NCBI GenBank assembly: GCA_029781865.1
Contig: JAKOVW010000081.1
Span: 62,001 to 126,000 of the forward strand
Direction: 5' to 3'
DNA from: Bacteroidota bacterium
GTDB taxonomy: Bacteria > Bacteroidota > Bacteroidia > Chitinophagales > Saprospiraceae
DNA length: 64,000 nucleotides
A program made the position numbers and the translations under genes. The notes under the pieces were generated by a model. The model worked only from the letters and a program-made list of their open reading frames with translations, made no database searches and was not told where the DNA came from. This document shows, piece after piece, positions 7,272 through 15,740 of this stretch. Positions within the stretch are counted from its first letter, which is position 1. Each line of letters begins with the position of its first letter.

Positions 7272-9296
7272 ATGAAGCGCCTTGTTCTTCTTATTGTTCT
7301 ATTAAACACCCGGACAGGAATTTGTCAGGCTCCGGATACATTGAAATCAATTCCTCTTCAATCTGTAATCGTTACCGCATATAAAGACAAACCCTCCAGG
7401 GAAACATCATTATCCATTACTACTTTAAAAATGGATAGTTTGAATTATGAAGGTCATTTTAATCTCAGCGATTTAGTTTCGAAAACACCTGGAGTTAACA
7501 TGTTATCTACCGGTATTGGCATTGTCAAACCCGTAATCAGGGGTCTGTATGGAAACCGTATCCTCATTTTAATTTCTGGTTTGAAGTTCGATAATCAGCA
7601 ATGGCAGGAAGAACATGGTTTGGGACTTTCTGATTTTGGTTTATCAAAAGTAGAACTGATCAAAGGACCCATGAGTGTACTCTATGGCACAGAAGCTATC
7701 GGAGGAATCATCAATCTTGTGGAAGAAGAGAAACCAAAACCAATGACACATGAAAGTGATTTTTCCATGAAATTGAATAGCAATACCCTCGGAGGTATAT
7801 TACAGGCAGGGTATAAAGTTAACAATGGCAGAACCCGGTGGAGAATCAGGGCAGGCCTTGAAAATAATGCCGACTATTCAGACGGCAACAATAAAAGAAT
7901 ATTAAACAGCCGTTTTGACGGATATCATTTAAAAACAACATTTGGATTTCAGAAAAATAATTGGACATCTACCACCAACCTATTAAGTTCTTTCAGTCGT
8001 TTTGGTTTTATTTTTAATGATATCTATACATTTTTAACTCCGGATAACCGTTGGAGTAGAAATTTAAACGACAATCCTGCTCATCTTGTCTTATTGAATA
8101 TTTTATCATCTGAAAATAAATTTATTCTTAAAAATGACTCCAAACTCAGTCTGAACATTGGCATTCAATCCAACTCCAGAATGGAAAATGAAGGAAGTGG
8201 TAAAATCAGTTTAAATATGCATTTATTTACTGCACAATATTTATTGAAATGGGAAAAACTGGTTTCTTTAAAAAATAGAATTATCGTTTCAAATTTTGGA
8301 TCGTTCGAAGACAATAAAAATTTTGGGTCCAGAAAAATAATTCCCGATGCAAAGATGCAGGAAAGCAATTTTTCTGTCTATCTGGAAACCACTAAAGGTC
8401 AACATCTGATTTTTGAAAATGGAATTGGAACAGGTGAAAAGTATATCAAAACATACTTCACAGCTACTGTAAATAGTCCTGACAAAGAAGTTCATCCCTT
8501 TTCTAAATTCTCCCCTTATTATAACTTATTCAGTGGACTTACCTACTTTCCAAATAATCAATTCAATATCAAAGCCAATATTGCGACCGGAGTCCGGATT
8601 GCCAATTTAGCTGAATTGTCATCCAACGGTTTACATGAAGGTATTTTTACGTATGAAATAGGTGATCCAAAATTAAAGAATGAACAAAACATATCTTTAA
8701 ACCTTTACGCAATGTATAGTTTTGGAGCCTTTCAAATTTACGCGAGTCCGTTTTACAATTATTTTATTAATTATATCTATTTGACTCCAACCAATGAAAC
8801 CTGGTTTGGATCACCGGTTTACCGATATAAGCAACAAAACGCAAAACAATTCGGCTCAGAACTAACCCTGTCATTTAAATCCGAACAATCATTTCAGTAT
8901 TCCTTGTCCTATTCCGGTATGATTAGTAAAACAGCTGACGGTAATTTTACTCCATTTAACCCGGCACAGAAAATTACTCCTTCCATTAACTTTAAATGGA
9001 AAGTAAATCGTTCCAAAGACGTTCTCTTCTTTGCAAATATCGATTATTATTTTCCACAAAAAAATATTGCACCCAATGAAATTCCAACTTCCGATTATAC
9101 ATTATTAAATGCAGGTCTGTCAACAAGCTGGAAGACTGTGGGAAAAACATTTTATCTCAGTTTAAGTGGGAATAATTTACTGAATAATGCCTATTACGAT
9201 CATCTTTCCCGATTTAAATATTTTGGATTATTAAACATCGGACGTAATATTGCTATCCAATTAAAAATCCGCTTTTCCGGCGAAGCGGCCCATTGA
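7272..9296 (+). CDS. TonB-dependent outer membrane receptor
   Basis: A 674-residue protein. Signal peptide about 1-19 (cleavage after GICQA), then a plug domain with VIVTAYKDKPSRETS, GVNMLSTG, and VELIKGPMSVLYGTEAIGGI, and then a 22-strand barrel ending in a C-terminal aromatic-type strand. It lacks the N-terminal carboxypeptidase-like domain common in Bacteroidota SusC-type receptors and has no SusD partner, so a metal chelate or small cofactor is more likely than a glycan (inference). The next gene starts within the stop codon (TGATG). Confidence 0.85.
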   Translation: MKRLVLLIVLLNTRTGICQAPDTLKSIPLQSVIVTAYKDKPSRETSLSITTLKMDSLNYEGHFNLSDLVSKTPGVNMLSTGIGIVKPVIRGLYGNRILILISGLKFDNQQWQEEHGLGLSDFGLSKVELIKGPMSVLYGTEAIGGIINLVEEEKPKPMTHESDFSMKLNSNTLGGILQAGYKVNNGRTRWRIRAGLENNADYSDGNNKRILNSRFDGYHLKTTFGFQKNNWTSTTNLLSSFSRFGFIFNDIYTFLTPDNRWSRNLNDNPAHLVLLNILSSENKFILKNDSKLSLNIGIQSNSRMENEGSGKISLNMHLFTAQYLLKWEKLVSLKNRIIVSNFGSFEDNKNFGSRKIIPDAKMQESNFSVYLETTKGQHLIFENGIGTGEKYIKTYFTATVNSPDKEVHPFSKFSPYYNLFSGLTYFPNNQFNIKANIATGVRIANLAELSSNGLHEGIFTYEIGDPKLKNEQNISLNLYAMYSFGAFQIYASPFYNYFINYIYLTPTNETWFGSPVYRYKQQNAKQFGSELTLSFKSEQSFQYSLSYSGMISKTADGNFTPFNPAQKITPSINFKWKVNRSKDVLFFANIDYYFPQKNIAPNEIPTSDYTLLNAGLSTSWKTVGKTFYLSLSGNNLLNNAYYDHLSRFKYFGLLNIGRNIAIQLKIRFSGEAAH

Positions 9297-9817
9297 TGAA
9301 TTCAAAAATAGCTGCCATATCACTTTTAGCTCTTTTGCTTTTGCAAAGTATATTCTTATTTCTATGCTATGAGATTACCAGAAATCAGTACCGGGAGAGT
9401 TTTTTAAATCAAATGGATACTAAGGCTAGTTCCCTGGTAAAAACGTTTTATTTTTCAGATGCTTCCAAAATAGAATGGGAAAAAGAAAATCAGGAAATCC
9501 AACTCAATGGCCAGTTTTATGATGTGATCAGCATTGAGGTGATTGATAAAATTACAATTCTTAAATGTCTTTCCGATGCAAGAGAGCAGGATTTAATTCA
9601 GTCTTGCTTTTCTTCGCTTGGGTATGCGGGGAAAAATGAACAGAATAAAACTAAATTAAATTTTTTACCTGACTTTAAATACATTGTTTCAGAATTTAAT
9701 TTTAATTGCTGTACTATTTACACGGATAATAGTCTTCCTTTACAGATTTTAAATACACTTTTACCGATATACATTGAACTCATTTCTCCTCCACCCAATA
9801 ATTATTTAATTTCTTAG
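9296..9817 (+). CDS. Small membrane-anchored protein coupled to the TonB receptor
   Basis: A 173-residue protein from the ATG overlapping the receptor stop by one base (TGATG), which implies translational coupling. One N-terminal transmembrane helix (about 6-25), then a periplasmic region with a CysCys pair (NFNCCTIY) and two other cysteines. The C-terminus is a hydrophobic segment ending in SPPPNNY. I do not recognise a family. Coupling suggests it helps import or sense the receptor's ligand; copper or another metal is possible from the cysteines but unproven. Confidence 0.7.
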   Translation: MNSKIAAISLLALLLLQSIFLFLCYEITRNQYRESFLNQMDTKASSLVKTFYFSDASKIEWEKENQEIQLNGQFYDVISIEVIDKITILKCLSDAREQDLIQSCFSSLGYAGKNEQNKTKLNFLPDFKYIVSEFNFNCCTIYTDNSLPLQILNTLLPIYIELISPPPNNYLIS

Positions 9818-9881
9818 AAAGGGAATTTCCAAACCCTTATCGTTTATTTTATTTATTAAGAAATTTAAATAATTATTTCAG

Positions 9882-10289
9882 ATGAAAAATAATGTAAAAG
9901 CATTCGTGTTGTTTATAATCATGATAGGTATTTTTTCCTGCGAAGAAGATGAAGGATTATTACCTGCAATCAGTTTTAAAATGGATTCCAACCACCTTAG
10001 TAGAGATACCACTTTAGCTGGTGGTTCTACAATACTGATCGGAATTAATGCTGCCAAAACGGAAGACAAAGATGTGTTGAAAAAATTCAATATCTCAAAA
10101 TCTGTAAATGGAGCTGCACCGAATTCGGTTTATGATAAGGATTTAACCGGCAGTGAAGGGGATACGTTTAGCTATGACTTTACAACACAACTGGATACCA
10201 TACATGGCCAAACCAATAAATATACCTTTACAGTCATCAACCGGGATGGACTAACCAATCATCTTTCATTAACGGTTACTATTCAATAA
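9882..10289 (+). CDS. Predicted lipoprotein
   Basis: A 135-residue protein with a lipoprotein signal (about 1-20, IGIFSC, lipidated Cys ~20) followed by acidic EEDEG, which may favour surface export of the lipoprotein in Bacteroidota. The rest looks like one Ig-like beta domain (TNKYTFTVINRDGLTNHLSL). No named family recognised. It follows the TonB receptor pair by 64 bp in the same direction and is probably in the same transcription unit. Confidence 0.7.
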   Translation: MKNNVKAFVLFIIMIGIFSCEEDEGLLPAISFKMDSNHLSRDTTLAGGSTILIGINAAKTEDKDVLKKFNISKSVNGAAPNSVYDKDLTGSEGDTFSYDFTTQLDTIHGQTNKYTFTVINRDGLTNHLSLTVTIQ

Positions 10290-10332
10290 TGGTTTACTAA
10301 AGTCGAATTTCGATTCATACTTTAAGGCTTTT

Positions 10333-10381
10333 GGCTATAGGAACTGAAATTGAATATTCTGTTTTATTTCTACCTATAGCC
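10333..10381 (+). repeat. 9-bp inverted repeat
   Basis: GGCTATAGG at 10333-10341 and its exact complement CCTATAGCC at 10373-10381, with a 31-base spacer. It lies in the gap after the lipoprotein gene. No T-run follows, so a terminator is not supported; it could be a regulatory dyad or chance. Confidence 0.3.
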
Positions 10382-10496
10382 GCTAGCCTGTTATTCCGTT
10401 TTCAGCTATGGCGCTCCTACCTTCTTCAGATTTCCATTCACTTTGAAATTTTTGCATTTTAATGTAGATTTGTTATCATCATTAAAACCCGGGCAA

Positions 10497-11006
10497 ATGG
10501 AAATAACATACACTTCAAAAAAATGGGCTTCTGCTGCAGCCTATTCAGGCGCCTTATTATTTGCCTTACTTGTTGTCTTATTTAGCACTGACGCACCTGT
10601 TTTTGCCATATCCATTGTGGCTGTTGTATTTCATTTAGTCTTATTTCCGGTAGTTTCAACATTACCTTCTCCGGATTGGGCTAAAGCGGCTGGTTATGGA
10701 TGGTTAATCCTGGACATTGCTGCCAATATTATGCGACTCAATAATGTGGATGAGCTCATTTGCTCAGCACTTCGCTATGGAGCACACATTCCGGCAGTCA
10801 TTTGGATTATAAGTTCATCCTTAAAATGCAATCGCCTGATTCTGATAACCGGTCTTTTACAGTCCCTTATCATGGGAAGCTATTCGTTCCTTGCTGCTTT
10901 GGTGCCGATGTGGTATTTGTTTCCGGCCATGATTTTACTGATTATATGGTTGATATTGGTTGGCAAATATCTTAGTAGAATAGAGCTTAAAGATCATATC
11001 CGTTAA
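10497..11006 (+). CDS. Multi-pass membrane protein of unknown function
   Basis: A 169-residue protein starting at ATG 10497; a TTG at 10443 would add 18 residues that precede a good N-terminus and is less likely. Five or six hydrophobic helices cover nearly the whole protein, ending in a short basic tail (RIELKDHIR). No catalytic motif seen and no family recognised. Its stop lies 17 bp before the MmcQ/YjbR gene. Confidence 0.65.
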   Translation: MEITYTSKKWASAAAYSGALLFALLVVLFSTDAPVFAISIVAVVFHLVLFPVVSTLPSPDWAKAAGYGWLILDIAANIMRLNNVDELICSALRYGAHIPAVIWIISSSLKCNRLILITGLLQSLIMGSYSFLAALVPMWYLFPAMILLIIWLILVGKYLSRIELKDHIR

Positions 11007-11023
11007 TTCACTCCAATTTACCA

Positions 11024-11356
11024 TTGATCGATTTAAAATCATTCCGACTGCTTGCAAGTTCATTTCCGAATGCCATTGAGCTCCCTCATTTTGAATTAAT
11101 TTCCTTCAGAGTGAATAAAAAGATATTTGCAACTCTCGATACTAAAAGAAACAGGGCTTGTTTGATGCTTTCTGAAATAGACCAATCTGTTTATACTGAC
11201 TATAACCCAAAAATCATATATCCTGTTCCTAATAAATGGGGACAAAAAGGAGCTACCTTTGCTGAATTACAATTGGTAAATAAAAAAATCTTAAAGAATG
11301 CTTTAAGTCAGGCATACAATAAAGCAATTTCCAAAAAACAGGACACTTCTTTATGA
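11024..11356 (+). CDS. MmcQ/YjbR family protein
   Basis: A 110-residue protein of the MmcQ/YjbR (DUF419) fold: IDLKSFRLLASSFPNAIELPH near the start, KIFATLD, and a C-terminal helix pair around GWGQKGAT-like NKWGQKGATF. The only suitable start is TTG at 11024, which gives the usual family N-terminus. Family knowledge: a small CyaY-like fold, possibly DNA-binding. Its last codons overlap the start of the CDF transporter gene by 4 bp. Confidence 0.8.
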   Translation: MIDLKSFRLLASSFPNAIELPHFELISFRVNKKIFATLDTKRNRACLMLSEIDQSVYTDYNPKIIYPVPNKWGQKGATFAELQLVNKKILKNALSQAYNKAISKKQDTSL

Positions 11357-12270
11357 CTCATTCTCATTCGCACGATCATCATAGTCACAACTCCCAACCT
11401 TTAGAAAATATTAATAGAGCTTTTATAATTGGTATTTCTCTCAATTTTCTATTTGTTATCATAGAGATCATTGCCGGATTAAATATCAGTTCACTCTCAT
11501 TGCTATCTGATGCCGGGCATAACCTGGCAGATGTTGGCACATTGGCCTTGTCCTTATTGGCATTCCGCCTGGTGCGGGTTAAACCTAATGAACAATATAC
11601 ATATGGCTATAGTAAAACCACAATTCTTGTTGCTCTTTTAAATGCTGTGGTATTATTGGTTTCTATAGGCGCCATTGTATACGAAGCATTCCACAAAATC
11701 CAGAATCCACAACCTTTACCCGGGAGGGTCATTGTCATCGTTGCTGCAATAGGCATAATCATTAATACACTTACAGCTTTGTTTTTCTTCCGTGAAAAAG
11801 ACAAAGATTTAAATATCAGAAGTGCTTACGTTCATTTGATGAGTGACGCATTTGTATCCCTTGGCATCGTCATCGGTGGTATTGTGATTTATTACACACA
11901 TTATTATTGGATTGATGCTGTTTTAAGTATAGTTATTGCCATTGTAATTCTTTTTAGTACCTGGAATCTGTTAATTCATAGCTTGCGACTCACCCTTGAT
12001 GCAGTTCCTTCAAATCTCGATATTGACACTGTAAAAAAGGAAGTAGAAACTATTCCGGGAGTCATAAATATTCATCATATTCATATCTGGGCGATCAGTA
12101 CCACCAGAAATGCGCTTACTGCTCATATCATGGTTGATATTAACAGCTCTCTTGAAGAAATCGAACAAATTAAAAAACAGGTTAAACACAGACTGGATCA
12201 TATGAATATTCATCATACTACTTTAGAAGTTGAACCTGAAAAAGAAAACTGTCAAAATACCGATTGCTGA
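11353..12270 (+). CDS. Cation diffusion facilitator (zinc-type exporter)
   Basis: A 305-residue CDF transporter. His-rich N-terminus (HSHSHDHHSH), six transmembrane helices between about 22 and 215, and the metal site residues in TM2 (LSDAGHNLADV, His and Asp) and TM5 (HLMSDAFVS, His and Asp). The cytoplasmic domain (about 220-300) has HHIHIWAIS. Family knowledge: proton-coupled export of Zn and similar metals. Placed downstream of a TonB receptor group, which suggests metal homeostasis for the whole segment (inference). Confidence 0.88.
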   Translation: MTHSHSHDHHSHNSQPLENINRAFIIGISLNFLFVIIEIIAGLNISSLSLLSDAGHNLADVGTLALSLLAFRLVRVKPNEQYTYGYSKTTILVALLNAVVLLVSIGAIVYEAFHKIQNPQPLPGRVIVIVAAIGIIINTLTALFFFREKDKDLNIRSAYVHLMSDAFVSLGIVIGGIVIYYTHYYWIDAVLSIVIAIVILFSTWNLLIHSLRLTLDAVPSNLDIDTVKKEVETIPGVINIHHIHIWAISTTRNALTAHIMVDINSSLEEIEQIKKQVKHRLDHMNIHHTTLEVEPEKENCQNTDC

Positions 12271-12416
12271 TTCTGTGATTTTATATGTATTTTAGTGGGA
12301 TCAATTTTTTTTCTTATAAAGAATATCCGACTAAATTTAGTACTTTAAGCTTTTTAAATACTGCTTTTACAATATAAATTTTGATTCCCTTTTTTATTCT
12401 TTTTAATTTTTTATCT

Positions 12417-13145
12417 ATGAATCTTAATAATAATAAAATTCTAATCACCGGTGGAGCATCCGGTATTGGACTTGGACTGACAGAACAATTCATAAAAAAT
12501 AACAATACCATAATCATTTGCGGAAGACGTGAATCCCAGTTAAAAGAAGTTTCCAAAAAATTTCCGGCTATTATCACCAAAGTCTGTGACCTTTCCAAAG
12601 TTGAAGAGCGAACGAAACTCTATCAATGGATAAATGAAAACCATCAGGATTTAAGTGTTTTAATCAATAATGCAGGAATTCAGCAATGGATGTCTGTATC
12701 AGATGCCAATTTTTACGAACGAGCTGAAGAAGAAATCGCAATCAATATTCAGGCACCGGTTCATTTGACTCATTTGTTTATACAATTGCCAAATCTGAAA
12801 GCCATTCTTAATGTGAGCTCCGGCTTATCCTTTGTTCCATTGACAAAAGTACCCGTTTATTGCGCCACTAAAGCTTTTATTCATTCATTCACTTTATCCA
12901 TGCGGCATTTATTGACACCAAAAAATATAGAAGTAATTGAAATTATTCCTCCTGCACTTAATACAGATTTGGGAGGTAAAGGCCTTCATGATCATGCTCC
13001 ACCGGTGCAATTGTTTATTGACGCCGTATTCAAACAATTGGAGGAAGGAAAAAATGAAATTACGTTTGGATTCAGTGAGGCCATGTCTAAATCCGGACCG
13101 GAAGAGTTAAAAAGTACGTTTGCCAGAATGAATAGCAGTCAATGA
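12417..13145 (+). CDS. SDR family oxidoreductase (DltE-like)
   Basis: A 242-residue classical short-chain dehydrogenase. Start taken at ATG 12417 rather than the upstream TTG at 12381. Cofactor loop TGGASGIG, NNAGIQ, catalytic Ser in NVSSGL, and YCATK (Tyr-x3-Lys). The overall sequence resembles DltE-type SDRs, which are named after D-alanylation operons but whose substrate is not settled. Transcribed alone. Confidence 0.82.
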   Translation: MNLNNNKILITGGASGIGLGLTEQFIKNNNTIIICGRRESQLKEVSKKFPAIITKVCDLSKVEERTKLYQWINENHQDLSVLINNAGIQQWMSVSDANFYERAEEEIAINIQAPVHLTHLFIQLPNLKAILNVSSGLSFVPLTKVPVYCATKAFIHSFTLSMRHLLTPKNIEVIEIIPPALNTDLGGKGLHDHAPPVQLFIDAVFKQLEEGKNEITFGFSEAMSKSGPEELKSTFARMNSSQ

Positions 13146-13523
13146 CAAAAGCTTAACCAGGTCTCGGTTTCATTGAAAATTGTAAGGGTTTCCCCCCTGT
13201 ACCGAAAGGGGATTTTTCCCCTATGGTAAAAGATTAAAAGAAGAATTTATCTATTTAATTATTTATCTGTATCCGCTATTACCCTATTTTCTTAACTTAT
13301 TACTATTGACTTTAATGTGAATATATATCTATATTTTTTGTATAAAAATATTTGCATTTTCTAAGCGATTTTTTAACAGAATTCAACAGGCTATTCATCT
13401 TAAATAAAATTTGCATGTAACTTTGATTAACCCTCTGTCTTTAACTAGTTTTGTTTACGAATTTTACACAAGTGGCCATTTAGACACAACAGTAAATTTT
13501 TTTTTCTCTCAAATATCGAAACC
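13146..13523 (+). promoter_or_regulatory. Intergenic region with G/C-run palindromes
   Basis: A 378-bp AT-rich gap before the long protease gene. Near its start, CCCC 13194-13197 can pair with GGGG 13208-13211, and the same GGGG can pair with CCCC 13218-13221 to give AGGGGA-4-TCCCCT (13207-13222). These are mutually exclusive hairpins or a palindromic binding site. A -7-like TAACTTTG is at 13418-13425, about 100 bp before the ATG. No ORF supported. Confidence 0.35.
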
Positions 13524-15653
13524 ATGATTTCTTTAACATCCCAATCACCGGCATGGTTATGCATGCTATTTGCCTGTCAATTGTTCTCACAAAACTACAC
13601 GGAGATCAAAATTAATCAACAGGATCTAACACCCCTATCAAAAGTGGCCCAGGCCGTAAAAGACGCTAAAAATTCAGGAGCTTCTTTTAAAAACATTCAA
13701 GCCCTTAAACTGAGTTCAAATCAACAATTCGCTTCCAGAAATTCATTTGGAGATAAGGTAAAAGTATTGAATGTTGATGCTGCTGTTCTGCGCAACCTGA
13801 TTAATGAAGCACCTCAACAAATATCGTTGAACGTACCAAGGAACTCAAGAGAAAATATCAAATTACAACTTATTAAAGTCAATCCTCTTGCAGATGGATT
13901 TAATGTTTTTACTTCCGGTTCGCAAAAAGAACCCTTCCATTATTTACCAGGTATATATTATCGCGGTGTTGTCGAAGGAAATGAAACAAATTCTATAGCC
14001 ACGATCAGTATATTTCTCGATGAAATCATCGGATGTTTTACATACGAAGGTGGAAATATGAATATTCAACCCACAGATTCCGGATCAGGAGAGTTAATCT
14101 TATTTAATGATAAAGACAAACCGGAAGAATTCAATTTTCAGTGTTTCTCCGATCAATTGGATAAAGTTCAGAAACCTATTCAACCCAGAGGATTAACATC
14201 TTCCGGAGATTGTGTACGCGTTTATATTGAATGCGACTATGCATTGTTTCAAAATAAAGGGGGAACCAGTAATACCGTCAATTGGATCACATCTGTTTTT
14301 AATAATATTGCTGCATTATATGCAAATGAAAGTATCAATACTACGATTTCAGAAGTATTTGTATGGACTACAGCTGACAGTTATAGTAAAACCAATTCAG
14401 TAGATGCACTAAATCAATTCAAATCAGCAAGGCCAACATTTAACGGAGATATCGCACATCTCGCTGCATTGGGAGGTAACAATCTCGGTGGAGTTGCCTG
14501 GGTAGACGTACTTTGCAGCAGTTTTAAATATGCTTACAGTAATATTTCATCGAGTTATTCAACAGCTCCTACTTATAGTTGGACTGTTGAAGTCATGACT
14601 CATGAAATGGGTCACTCCCTGGGTTCCAATCACACACAATGGTGTGGCTGGAATGGCGGTGCACTGGATAACTGTTATACAACGGAAGGTGGATGTTCTC
14701 CAGGACCCGCACCTACAAATGGAGGTACTATAATGAGTTATTGTCATTTAACCAGTTACGGCATTAATTTTAATAATGGTTTCGGTCCACAACCCGGAGA
14801 TAAAATCAGAGCACAGGTCGCTGCTGCAACTTGCCTGAATTCCAGTTGCAGCGGAGGTGGTGGTGGTTGTGCAAACCCAACAGGGCTGGCCATTAGTAAT
14901 ATTACACAAACAACGGCAACCGCAAACTGGAACGCAGTTTCAGGTGCCACTTCCTATAGCTTTGAATATAAAATAAATTCAGGTTCGACCTGGACTGTTG
15001 TGAATACAAGTTCAACGAATTCTAATTTATCGGGACTCGTTTCCAATACCCTTTATAATACCAGGGTTAAAGCAACCTGTTCATCAGGTGCAAGCATTTA
15101 TTCAGCAACCGTTAATTTTACAACCAGTGGAGGTGGCTCATGTGGTGTTCCATCCAATTTCGCTGCTTCAAATATTACGCAGTCAACCGCAACTATTTCA
15201 TGGACTGCTGTAGCCGGAGCCAGCTCATATAATTTTCAATACAAATTAGCATCAGGTAGCACATGGACACAGGTAAATTTAGCAACAACTTCTGCAAATC
15301 TCACCGGTATGAGTGCATCAACATCCTACTCGGTAAGAGTACAGGCCGTTTGTGGAACCAGCCAGAGCGACTTTAGCCCGGTAGTAACTTTCACAACCCT
15401 GGCAGGTTATTGCATATCCAAAGGACAAAGTACCAATTATGAATGGATAAAAAGAGTTAAACTGGGGTCTATCGATAGAACTTCAGCAGGTGATGGCGGA
15501 TATTTCAATGCTACAAATTTAGTGGCTAATCTGTTTAAAGGATCAACCAACACGATTAACTATCAATGTGGATCAACAGGTAGTTCCGGAGTTCTGTATT
15601 GGAAAATCTGGATTGATTTCAATAACAATAATTCATTTGAAGATGCAGGTTAA
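13524..15653 (+). CDS. Secreted zinc metalloprotease with fibronectin III domains, N-terminal part before an in-frame stop
   Basis: A 709-residue reading frame. A signal sequence is plausible at about 6-22 (WLCMLFACQLFSQ). The protease domain has HEMGHSLGSNH (three zinc histidines) and the Met-turn TIMSYCH, as in M12B-type zincins. Two fibronectin III domains follow, then the start of a GEVED-type domain (YCISKGQSTNYEW ... WIDFNNNNSFEDAG). The frame stops at TAA 15651-15653 in the middle of that domain. The same frame continues intact to 17918, so as written this product lacks a T9SS tail and could not be exported normally. Confidence 0.8.
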   Translation: MISLTSQSPAWLCMLFACQLFSQNYTEIKINQQDLTPLSKVAQAVKDAKNSGASFKNIQALKLSSNQQFASRNSFGDKVKVLNVDAAVLRNLINEAPQQISLNVPRNSRENIKLQLIKVNPLADGFNVFTSGSQKEPFHYLPGIYYRGVVEGNETNSIATISIFLDEIIGCFTYEGGNMNIQPTDSGSGELILFNDKDKPEEFNFQCFSDQLDKVQKPIQPRGLTSSGDCVRVYIECDYALFQNKGGTSNTVNWITSVFNNIAALYANESINTTISEVFVWTTADSYSKTNSVDALNQFKSARPTFNGDIAHLAALGGNNLGGVAWVDVLCSSFKYAYSNISSSYSTAPTYSWTVEVMTHEMGHSLGSNHTQWCGWNGGALDNCYTTEGGCSPGPAPTNGGTIMSYCHLTSYGINFNNGFGPQPGDKIRAQVAAATCLNSSCSGGGGGCANPTGLAISNITQTTATANWNAVSGATSYSFEYKINSGSTWTVVNTSSTNSNLSGLVSNTLYNTRVKATCSSGASIYSATVNFTTSGGGSCGVPSNFAASNITQSTATISWTAVAGASSYNFQYKLASGSTWTQVNLATTSANLTGMSASTSYSVRVQAVCGTSQSDFSPVVTFTTLAGYCISKGQSTNYEWIKRVKLGSIDRTSAGDGGYFNATNLVANLFKGSTNTINYQCGSTGSSGVLYWKIWIDFNNNNSFEDAG

Positions 15654-15740
15654 AACATAGTTAGTAATGCCACATCGAGTACCGGGCTATTAAGCTCAAC
15701 CTTCACGATTCCGGCCAATGCAGTTACAGCTAATGTTCGA

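Noticed and set aside
15651-15653. Recoded stop or selenocysteine insertion
   Set aside because: The codon is TAA, not TGA, and TAA serves as a normal terminator for many genes in this window.
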